Shown piece after piece: positions 56,544 to 64,000 of a stretch of DNA of 64,000 nucleotides. A program made the position numbers and the translations under genes. The stretch's first letter is position 1; each line of letters opens with the position of its first letter. The notes under the pieces were generated by a model, which searched no databases, was not told the origin of the DNA, and saw only the letters and a list, made by a program, of their open reading frames with translations. The stretch comes from Nocardia aurantiaca (lineage in GTDB: Bacteria; Actinomycetota; Actinomycetes; Mycobacteriales; Mycobacteriaceae), in assembly GCF_009708175.1 (NCBI RefSeq), contig NZ_WMBB01000005.1, positions 62,001 to 126,000 on the forward strand, given 5' to 3'.

Positions 56544-56591
56544 CCACTGGCGACAATTGCCGCATCCGATGCGTGATCCGGCCGGGATCGC

Positions 56592-56597
56592 TATTCT
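56592..56597 (+). promoter_or_regulatory. -10 box TATTCT of the pentapeptide-repeat gene (leaderless)
   Basis: TATTCT, 6 bases, then ATG at 56604. Confidence 0.5.
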
Positions 56598-56603
56598 TCG
56601 GCT

Positions 56604-58040
56604 ATGCGGCGGCGGAGGTTGGGTGGGGCGGTGAGCCGGACGGCACACAGGTCGGGACCGCCGGTGTCGGCGCTGGTCGCCGTGGTCGGCGGGCTCGCCC
56701 TAGCGGGGGTTACCTGGTGGGGGCTGTTCCATTTCCTCGGCGCCACCGCCGAGACGCCGAATCAGCTTGATCTGGGCAAGATTTCGCTCGCGGTGACCGC
56801 GGGCGTCTTCGGCGCGGTCGCCCTGGTGGTGGCGTACCGGCGGCAGCGCGATGCCGAACGCGGGCGCTTCGCGGAGGTCTTCGCCGCCGCCGCCCGCCAG
56901 CTCGGGGATCCCGATGTGGCGGTGCGCATCGCCGGGGTCTACGCCATGGCCGGGGTGGCCGACGAATTCTCCGCCCGCTGGCGGCGGCAGCAGTGCGTGG
57001 ACGTGCTATGCGGGTATCTGCGGCTGCCGTATCAGCCGGAGGAGGGCGCCAGCCACCTGGTCTCCAAATCGCAGCGCATCGAGGATCACGGCACCGCGGT
57101 GGAGCGGGTGTACACCTTCCGGCAGAACGATCGGCAGGTGCGCGACACCATCGTGCGGGTGATCGCCGAGCGGCTGCGGCCCGCCGCCGAAACACAGTGG
57201 TGCGACTGTGATTTCGACTTCTCGGACGCGGTGTTCGAGGACGCCGACTTCCGGCACGCCGTCTTCGCGGGCCGCAATACCCGCTTCACCAACGCCGTGT
57301 TCCTCAGCGGCCGCACCGTCACCTTCGAGCAGGCGCGCTTCGTCGGCGAGCGGGTCACCTTCCGCGGGGCCGTCTTCCGCAGCGCCGCCGTCTTCGATCG
57401 GGCCGTCTTCGCGCACACCGAGGCCGGCGGGACCGACCGAGACAACGTCGGCGCCACCTTCACCGAGGCCACTTTCGGCGCCGGGGTCAGCTTCGAGAGC
57501 GCGCAATTCCGCGGCGCGCGAACGGCGTTCGATCGCACAACGTTCGCGGGGGAGCGCACCGGCTTCGCCAACGCGTCCTTCGCCGCCGCCCTGACCACCT
57601 TCGAACGCGCGGTCTTCGACGGCCGGCGGGTCACCTTCACCGGGGCCGAATTCACCGGTGCGCGAGTCACGTTCGCGGATTCCCGGTTCTACGCGGAGTC
57701 GGCCTCCTTCGAGTGCGCGCATCTGGGCGCGCAGGTCCGCTGGCGCACCGGCCGCACCCAGGAGGTGTCCTTCGCCCGCACCGAGTACCACGGCAAGGTC
57801 TCCTTCGCCGATGCGGTCTTCGCGGGCCGTTCGGTGACCTTCGTCGGCGGCGACTTCTTCGGCGACATCTCCTTCCGCCGCGCCGCCTTCGACGCCCGCG
57901 CCATCACCTTCGAACGGCCGAAGGCATGGGTCGGTGTCCAGTTCGACTGGGACGCCAGTCCCGCCACCAAACCGGCCAATATCACCCCGACCGCGTGGCC
58001 GCCCACCCTCGCCGAATCCACCCCCGAACTCACCTCCTGA
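56604..58040 (+). CDS. Membrane-anchored pentapeptide-repeat protein
   Basis: 478 residues. Two membrane helices at about 22-44 and 62-82, a helical domain to ~190 (AAARQLGDPDVAVRIAGVYAMAGVADEF, which recurs in similar actinobacterial proteins), then about 20 pentapeptide repeats from ~195 to 440, of the form FxxAxF (DAVFEDADFRHAVFAGR). These fold into a right-handed quadrilateral helix. There is an interruption in the repeats near HTEAGGTDRDN. Function unknown; not of the Qnr/MfpA type because it is membrane-bound. Confidence 0.88.
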   Translation: MRRRRLGGAVSRTAHRSGPPVSALVAVVGGLALAGVTWWGLFHFLGATAETPNQLDLGKISLAVTAGVFGAVALVVAYRRQRDAERGRFAEVFAAAARQLGDPDVAVRIAGVYAMAGVADEFSARWRRQQCVDVLCGYLRLPYQPEEGASHLVSKSQRIEDHGTAVERVYTFRQNDRQVRDTIVRVIAERLRPAAETQWCDCDFDFSDAVFEDADFRHAVFAGRNTRFTNAVFLSGRTVTFEQARFVGERVTFRGAVFRSAAVFDRAVFAHTEAGGTDRDNVGATFTEATFGAGVSFESAQFRGARTAFDRTTFAGERTGFANASFAAALTTFERAVFDGRRVTFTGAEFTGARVTFADSRFYAESASFECAHLGAQVRWRTGRTQEVSFARTEYHGKVSFADAVFAGRSVTFVGGDFFGDISFRRAAFDARAITFERPKAWVGVQFDWDASPATKPANITPTAWPPTLAESTPELTS

Positions 58041-58124
58041 GCGCTCGCGGACTGTCCGCCGGTTTTGCCCGGAACTCACTCATGCGATAGTTTGCAAGCG
58101 AAATGAGTTGAGACAGGGGATCGT

Positions 58125-58856
58125 GTGGTGGGGAGCCACGGCGTCGGTTGGGTTGTCGGTCTGGGGGTGCTGTTGCCCGGCATCGCGGCGGCGCTCGCGC
58201 GCCGCAGCGGCGCCCGCGGACGCATGGTGACGGCGGGCCTGGCCGTCGTGGGCTGGGTGCTCTTGTTCGCCGCGGCGACCGTCGTCATCTCGCCCGTGCC
58301 CCGGGACACCATCGCGGGCACCGCCATTGCCGCGCCCCCGGAACTCGTGCAGGCCGTTCAGCCCACCACCTCCGCCAAACCGGATGCCCCCGATCCCATG
58401 GCCGCGTTGAAAGCCGGGGACTGCGTCGAGGTGCCCATCGAACAGGCCAAGGACGTTACCGGCGCCCCCACCTGGAAGGCCGGTTCGCCGGAGCCGTCCG
58501 ACTGCAATTCGGTGGACGCGAACTACCGGGTGCTGCAGAACGGCCCGGACCCGTGTGCGGGACCGCTGTACACGCTGGAATCCGCCCCGAAGGACAAGGC
58601 CGGCAAGGCCCGCTACCACCTGTGCCTCACCTTCGACTGGCGCGCCGGAGTCTGTTACGACACCACCACCATGGACGTCCCGTCCAAGGTCGACTGCGGG
58701 GTGCCGGGCGACCACATCGTCCAGGCGACCGCGGTCCTCGAGAACGCCACCTCGGGGGCGGGCTGTCCCCGGGACGGTCGCGGCGCGGTCTGGGTGGTCT
58801 GGAGCAAACTCCAGCTCACCGTCTGCTTTCGCGGCGGCGACAACCCCGGGAAGTGA
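58125..58856 (+). CDS. LppU/SCO3897-like membrane protein
   Basis: 243 residues. Two hydrophobic segments near the N-terminus (about 7-24 and 34-57), then an extracellular domain with GDCVEVPIEQAKD and paired Cys (DCNSVD, DPCAGP, YHLCLTF, GVCYDT, VDCGVPGD, GAGCPRDG, LTVCFRG), eight Cys likely in disulfides. GDCVE plus the Cys spacing recalls the LppU family, whose M. tuberculosis member lies between rpsO and pnp. A lipobox is absent here. Family assignment is moderate. Confidence 0.65.
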   Translation: MVGSHGVGWVVGLGVLLPGIAAALARRSGARGRMVTAGLAVVGWVLLFAAATVVISPVPRDTIAGTAIAAPPELVQAVQPTTSAKPDAPDPMAALKAGDCVEVPIEQAKDVTGAPTWKAGSPEPSDCNSVDANYRVLQNGPDPCAGPLYTLESAPKDKAGKARYHLCLTFDWRAGVCYDTTTMDVPSKVDCGVPGDHIVQATAVLENATSGAGCPRDGRGAVWVVWSKLQLTVCFRGGDNPGK

Positions 58857-58860
58857 CCGC

Positions 58861-59514
58861 CTACCTCCGCCGCCCGACGGTGATGACGTCGGGAATCAGC
58901 CACGAGGGCATGGGCCGGGCGATCTTGCGCTGATCGACGACCTCGAAACCCGCGTCCTCGAGCAGTTTCCGGGTTTCGCGCGGTGAGGGCGCGTGCGCCG
59001 GGAAGCGCGGGCTGCGAGTCAGCCGCTGAATCGGCCGCGACATCGGGCCGGAGGGACGCATGGTCGTGATGGCCACCAGGCCGCCGGGCGCCAGCACGCG
59101 ATGGAACTCGCGCAGCGCGACCGGATGGTCGAAGAAGTGAAAGGCGCTGGTGGAGACCACCGCGTCCAGCTCGCCCGTGGTGAAGGGCAGCTGCTCGGCG
59201 GCGGCCTGCCGCCACTGGACGGCCGCGGACCGGGCGCGGGCCTGGGCCAGCATGCCGGGGGAGGCGTCCACGCCGTAGACGGCCTCGGGGCGCAGGTCGC
59301 GCTGGATGCGGGAGGTGAGAATGCCGGTGCCGCAGCCGATATCGGCTATGCGGCGCGATCCGGCGGTGCGGAGTTCGGCGAGGACCTGATCCTGCGGCGG
59401 GCGGTAGACGATCTGCTGCAGGGCGGCGGTGTCATAGACGCGGGCGACCTTCCCGAAGAACTGCGTCACCACGTGATTGAAGGCTCGATTGCCGGTGGTC
59501 AGCGATGTGCTCAT
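58861..59514 (-). CDS. Class I SAM-dependent methyltransferase (UbiE/Methyltransf_11 type)
   Basis: 217 residues. Motif I RIADIGCGTGILTSRI (about residue 55), motif II VYGVDASPGMLAQAR, motif III AAAEQLPFTTGELDAVVST, and FHRVLAPGGLVAITTM. Ribosome site CAGGAG 5 bases before the ATG. Divergent from the alcohol dehydrogenase gene; the two may share a promoter region of 75 bases. Substrate unknown. Confidence 0.9.
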   Translation of the reverse strand: MSTSLTTGNRAFNHVVTQFFGKVARVYDTAALQQIVYRPPQDQVLAELRTAGSRRIADIGCGTGILTSRIQRDLRPEAVYGVDASPGMLAQARARSAAVQWRQAAAEQLPFTTGELDAVVSTSAFHFFDHPVALREFHRVLAPGGLVAITTMRPSGPMSRPIQRLTRSPRFPAHAPSPRETRKLLEDAGFEVVDQRKIARPMPSWLIPDVITVGRRR

Positions 59515-59576
59515 GGATGCTCCTGTCCAGCCTCCATGGAATCAGATTTCAAACTGTCTGGGAAGGTCTGATGGAG

Positions 59577-59582
59577 TAGCGT
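59577..59582 (+). promoter_or_regulatory. -10 box TAGCGT of the alcohol dehydrogenase gene (leaderless)
   Basis: TAGCGT, 7 bases, then ATG at 59590. Confidence 0.5.
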
Positions 59583-59589
59583 CGGGCGC

Positions 59590-60705
59590 ATGAGGATTCG
59601 TGGTGCCGTCCTGGAACGCATCGGGGCGGAAATGCCGTTCGCCGACTCGAAACCGATCGCCATCAGTGAGCTGGAGCTGGGCGAACCCGGGGCCGGTGAA
59701 CTGCTGGTCCGGATCGAGGCGGCGGGGCTGTGCCATTCGGATCTGTCGGTGGTCGACGGCAATCGCGTCCGGCCGGTGCCCATGCTGCTGGGCCACGAGG
59801 CCGCCGGGCGCGTCGAGGCGGTCGGGCCGGGAGACGCCGATATTCGTGTCGGCCAGCGGGTGGTCATGACCTTCCTGCCGCGCTGTGGCGCGTGCGCGGG
59901 CTGCGCCACCGAGGGCCGCACCCCCTGTGAGCCCGGCAGCCTGGCCAATAATGCGGGCGAATTGCTCTCCGGCGGAAGGCGATTGCTGCGCGACGGCGCG
60001 GAAGTCCATCACCACCTGGGTGTTTCGGCCTTCGCGACGCACGCCGTGGTGGACCGCCGCTCGGTGGTCCCGGTCGATGATGACGTCCCGCCGGAGGTGG
60101 CGGCCGTCCTCGGCTGTGCGGTGCTGACCGGCGGTGGGGCCCTGCTGAATTCGGCGAAGCCCGGGCCCGCGGACCGCATCATGGTGGTCGGTCTCGGCGG
60201 TGTCGGCATGGCCGCGGTCCTGGTGGCCGCCGCGCTGCGCGCGGGCACCGGCGGCGAGGTGATCGCCGTGGACACCGTCCCCGAGAAGCTGACGATCGCC
60301 AGGGAGCTGGGCGCGACCGCCGCCTACACCCCGCAGGAGATCGCGGCCGGGAACATCCAGGCCGATGCGGTGATCGAAGCGGCGGGCAATATCCGCGCCT
60401 TCGAAACCGCGGTCGCCGCCACCGCCCCCGGCGGCGTCACGGTCACCGTCGGCCTGCCCGCCCCCGACGCCCGGGCCAGCATCTCCCCGCTGGGCCTGGT
60501 GGCTCACGGCCGTGCGATCATCGGCAGCTATCTCGGCTCGGCCGTCCCCGCCCGCGACATCCCGGAATTCGTGCGCATGTGGCGCGAGGGCAGGCTCCCG
60601 GTGGAACGCCTGGTCTCCTCCCGCATCCGCCTCGAGGAGATCAACCAGGCCATGGACGAACTCGCCGCCGGCCACGCCCTCCGGCAGATCATCGTCTTCG
60701 ACTGA
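59590..60705 (+). CDS. Zinc-dependent class III-like alcohol dehydrogenase
   Basis: 371 residues, MDR superfamily. Catalytic zinc ligands in AAGLCHSDLSVV (Cys, residue ~41) and GHEAAGRVEAVG (His-Glu); structural zinc Cys cluster RCGACAGCATEGRTPCEPG; NAD-binding GLGGVGMAAVLVA and Asp in VIAVDTVPEKL. It oxidises primary alcohols or an alcohol conjugate; relatives use mycothiol-formaldehyde or nicotine-like chains, so the substrate is not certain. Followed by a broken SDR fragment on the same strand. Confidence 0.92.
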   Translation: MRIRGAVLERIGAEMPFADSKPIAISELELGEPGAGELLVRIEAAGLCHSDLSVVDGNRVRPVPMLLGHEAAGRVEAVGPGDADIRVGQRVVMTFLPRCGACAGCATEGRTPCEPGSLANNAGELLSGGRRLLRDGAEVHHHLGVSAFATHAVVDRRSVVPVDDDVPPEVAAVLGCAVLTGGGALLNSAKPGPADRIMVVGLGGVGMAAVLVAAALRAGTGGEVIAVDTVPEKLTIARELGATAAYTPQEIAAGNIQADAVIEAAGNIRAFETAVAATAPGGVTVTVGLPAPDARASISPLGLVAHGRAIIGSYLGSAVPARDIPEFVRMWREGRLPVERLVSSRIRLEEINQAMDELAAGHALRQIIVFD

Positions 60706-60718
60706 CCGCGTTACCGGG

Positions 60719-60909
60719 ATGTCCGCCCGGGCCCCGCTCCGCGGACCACTGGCCGACTCGCATCGGGTTGTCGGGCCGGACGAGATCGCCCGGCTCGTGA
60801 CCTTCGTCGCCCCGCCGCCGTGTCGATCAATGGCGCGAACGTCCGGGTCAACGGGGGCGACACCGACCCTCACGCGGATCGAGGCATGCCCGGCGCGAAC
60901 CCCGCCTGA
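60719..60909 (+). pseudogene. Remnant of a short-chain dehydrogenase C-terminus
   Basis: RGPLADSHRVVGPDEIARLVTFVA reads in one frame, then a frame change gives AAVSINGANVRVNGGDTDPHADRG to a TGA at 60907-60909. In order these match the last ~50 residues of SDRs (R..G....VA..V.FLAS..A..I.G....V.GG). The rest of the gene is gone. It follows the alcohol dehydrogenase by 14 bases and may be debris of a former neighbour. Confidence 0.72.
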
Positions 60910-60910
60910 G

Positions 60911-62479
60911 TCACTTGACCGTCAGGCTGACGGTCTTGGTCTCGGTCTTGGCGGGCAGCTTGGTGGTGTCGACCGCGAGGATCTCGCCGGTGTCCTGGAC
61001 GCCGTTGGCGAGGATCTTGGCCTTCAGACCGAAGGGCGGTTGGTCGCCGGTGACGGCCTCGATGCCGAAGTCGCTGTCATTGGAGATGTAGAGCGTCTTG
61101 CCGCCGTCGGTGGTGGCCACGCCCTCGATCTTGTCGTGGCCGAAGAATTTGCCGTCCGGGTTCAGGCCGTCGAGCAGACCGCCCAGGTCGAGGCTGGTGG
61201 TCTTGGCGACGGGGGTGATGCCCGCTTTCTTCAGGGCGGCGATACCGTCGGCGGTGGTGACGGTGCCGACATAGACCTCGAGCGGTTTGCCCTCGATCAG
61301 CAGGCCCTTCTCCGGATCGTATTGCGCGCCGGGGATTTTCGCCTGCGGCCCGATGTCGGTCGCGCCGGAGATGTCGATGGTCCACAGCTTCTTGTCGGCC
61401 TTGGGGGCCTTGTTGCCGTCGCGCTCGTCGACCAGGAAGGTGGTGTTGGACAGCGCGGTGATCTCCGAGACGGCCAGCTTCTCCTTGGGCGCCTCGAGCG
61501 GGTAGGCGAATTCCTTGACCGCCTTGGTCTTCAGGTCCACGGTGACGATGCGGGTCACCGGGGTCTCACGCGCGTTGGTGACGCCGGGCTCGTTCAGCGC
61601 GCTCTGGATCATCCCGACCAGGGTGTTGCCGTCGGGGGTGATGGTGAGGCCCTCCATGCCCTGGTTCGGGGTGCGGAACGAGAGTTCCTTGGGCAGACCG
61701 CGTCCCGGCGCGAGCCGCTCCAGTTCACCGCCCTTGGCGTCGAAATGCACCAGGAACGGGCCGTATTCGTCGGAGACCCAGAAGGTGCCGTCGGGCAGGG
61801 CGACCAGGCCCTCGCTGTCGATGCCGTGATCGGTGGGGGCCAGCGTCTTTCCGCTCAGGTCGCGCATGGTCTCACCGGTGGAGGCGGAGGTATCGACCAG
61901 GCCGTTGAACGGCTGTCCGGCCGGATTCTCGAGCAGGATGGTCGATTCCACCACGGCCTTGTTGCCGACCAGCTTGAACTTGGCGATCTGCGGGGTGAAG
62001 TCCGGGACGGGAGCGATCTTCTCGTTCTTGCCCTTGCCGTCCACGTTCGGGCCGCGGTCGGTGAGCCCGTAGAACTCGTCATGGGAGCCGGGCGCCGGCG
62101 TGAACGCGGAACCGTAGCCGCTGGCCTGCACCGTCACTCCGCCGAACTCGCCGAGCGGCGGAATGTCGGTGGTGAACAGCCGCACCGCGTCGGTGGTGGC
62201 GACGGTGATGCTGTCCGAACCGGTGTACCCCGCGGTGGGCGTGTACACCAGCGCGCCGTCGGTGCGCCGGCTCAGCGTGCCGTGCTGCGGGTCGGCGACG
62301 GCGACCGCGGCCCGGCCGCCGGTCTTGGCCAGCAGCTGGTCCAGCGAGATCACCAGCGGCTGGCCGGCCGTGGCGGTGAAGTCTGCGGAGTCGGACCCCG
62401 AGGAGCAGGCGGTTGTGACTGCGGAGGCGCAGACGACGGCGGCGACGAAGGCGCGGCGGGTGGCGGGACGAATTCTCAC
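60911..62479 (-). CDS. Esterase-like activity of phytase-family lipoprotein
   Basis: 522 residues. Signal peptide RRAFVAAVVCASAVTTAC with a lipobox-like TTAC (Cys ~25), an N-terminal Ig-like repeat (~30-105, GTLSRRTDGALVYTPTAGYTGSD), then the phytase-like beta-propeller domain: FYGLTDRGPNVDG, GIDSEGLVALPDGTFWVSDEYGP, NQGMEGLTITPDG and HDKIEGVATTDGGKTLYISNDSDFG. It probably sits on the outer face of the membrane and cleaves phosphate or carboxylic esters. Its stop is 1 base from the SDR remnant on the other strand. Confidence 0.9.
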   Translation of the reverse strand: MRIRPATRRAFVAAVVCASAVTTACSSGSDSADFTATAGQPLVISLDQLLAKTGGRAAVAVADPQHGTLSRRTDGALVYTPTAGYTGSDSITVATTDAVRLFTTDIPPLGEFGGVTVQASGYGSAFTPAPGSHDEFYGLTDRGPNVDGKGKNEKIAPVPDFTPQIAKFKLVGNKAVVESTILLENPAGQPFNGLVDTSASTGETMRDLSGKTLAPTDHGIDSEGLVALPDGTFWVSDEYGPFLVHFDAKGGELERLAPGRGLPKELSFRTPNQGMEGLTITPDGNTLVGMIQSALNEPGVTNARETPVTRIVTVDLKTKAVKEFAYPLEAPKEKLAVSEITALSNTTFLVDERDGNKAPKADKKLWTIDISGATDIGPQAKIPGAQYDPEKGLLIEGKPLEVYVGTVTTADGIAALKKAGITPVAKTTSLDLGGLLDGLNPDGKFFGHDKIEGVATTDGGKTLYISNDSDFGIEAVTGDQPPFGLKAKILANGVQDTGEILAVDTTKLPAKTETKTVSLTVK

Positions 62480-62527
62480 CTGGGTGTCGTATATGTCCGA
62501 TCACACAGTTGGTTGACGTGTACTTGA

Positions 62528-63885
<1,358 letters not shown>

Positions 63886-63940
63886 CCGGGATTTCGCAGG
63901 AAACCTGCCGGTAGGTTGCGACCGGGGTAAAGTCCGCCGG

Positions 63941-64000
63941 GTGAGGTTCATGGTGGGTTATGCGCTGGCGATAGCCTGCGCGACGATGGGGTCGCCTGCG
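63941..64000 (+). CDS. Start of a gene running past the right edge
   Basis: GTG at 63941 (or ATG 63950) opens a frame to the edge: RFMVGYALAIACATMGSPA. A GGGTAAAGTC box lies about 15 bases before it. Only 20 residues are visible, so family cannot be named. Confidence 0.35.
   Translation, partial: MRFMVGYALAIACATMGSPA

Noticed and set aside
60512..62527. 671-residue plus-strand frame opposite the phytase-like lipoprotein
   Set aside because: Antisense of a clear lipoprotein; only the first part contains a piece of the SDR remnant.

Overview
The window is high-GC DNA from a mycolic-acid actinobacterium, most likely Nocardia or a close relative (inference). GTG starts are common, ATGA-type stop/start overlaps are frequent, and gene order matches Mycobacterium tuberculosis in two blocks: Rv2844-Rv2843-rimP-nusA-ylxR-infB-rbfA-nrnA-dinF and pptH-pptT-truB ... 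mntR/sirR-ribF-rpsO-pnp-pepR ... dapB-Rv2772c. Both blocks are recalled synteny, not a search result.

Region by region. (1) 0.3-7.5 kb: a PucR-governed catabolic cluster. An NCS1 nucleobase permease and pucR diverge; a coupled three-gene operon (DUF1989 protein, Old Yellow Enzyme, NodB-fold amidohydrolase) diverges from an amidase. A near-identical 14-bp palindrome lies in both divergent promoters. (2) 8.2-14.8 kb: a methyltransferase, then a beta-oxidation-like set (acyl-CoA ligase, SCP2-type thiolase, shortened FAS1-dehydratase domain, acyl-CoA dehydrogenase) and a tandem-TetR regulator. (3) 14.9-18.4 kb: a membrane-anchored orphan solute-binding protein, a Uma2 nuclease-fold protein, and the Rv2844/Rv2843-like pair. 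(4) 18.8-27.6 kb: the rimP-nusA-ylxR-infB-ylxP-rbfA-nrnA-dinF translation and RNA operon. (5) 27.6-34.0 kb: a KshA-like Rieske oxygenase, a decayed SDR gene, and a compact chaperone island made of a GrpE-like protein, a lidless Hsp70-like protein and an 840-residue protein with an HPK motif near its N-terminus. (6) 34.1-36.9 kb: pptH-pptT-truB. (7) 37.2-45.9 kb: SnoaL-like protein, LysR regulator, hybrid histidine kinase, diguanylate cyclase, a cytochrome b561-molybdopterin fusion and an SDR lacking its catalytic Tyr/Lys. (8) 45.9-52.3 kb: mntR, ribF, rpsO, pnp, pepR. (9) 52.4-64 kb: Ser/Thr kinase, flavin-type protein, ArsR/MFS pair with a large nested palindrome, pentapeptide protein, LppU-like protein, methyltransferase, zinc alcohol dehydrogenase with an SDR remnant behind it, phytase-like lipoprotein, dapB and its partner.

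A recurring signal is TANNNT followed by 6-7 bases and then ATG/GTG, which marks probable leaderless transcripts at ten or so starts and was used to choose several of them. No rRNA, tRNA, CRISPR array, insertion sequence or prophage was seen. The strongest candidates for unexplored biology are the Hsp70/GrpE/HPK-protein island, the palindromic PucR regulon signal, and the hybrid kinase carrying a second dimerisation-phosphotransfer helix.
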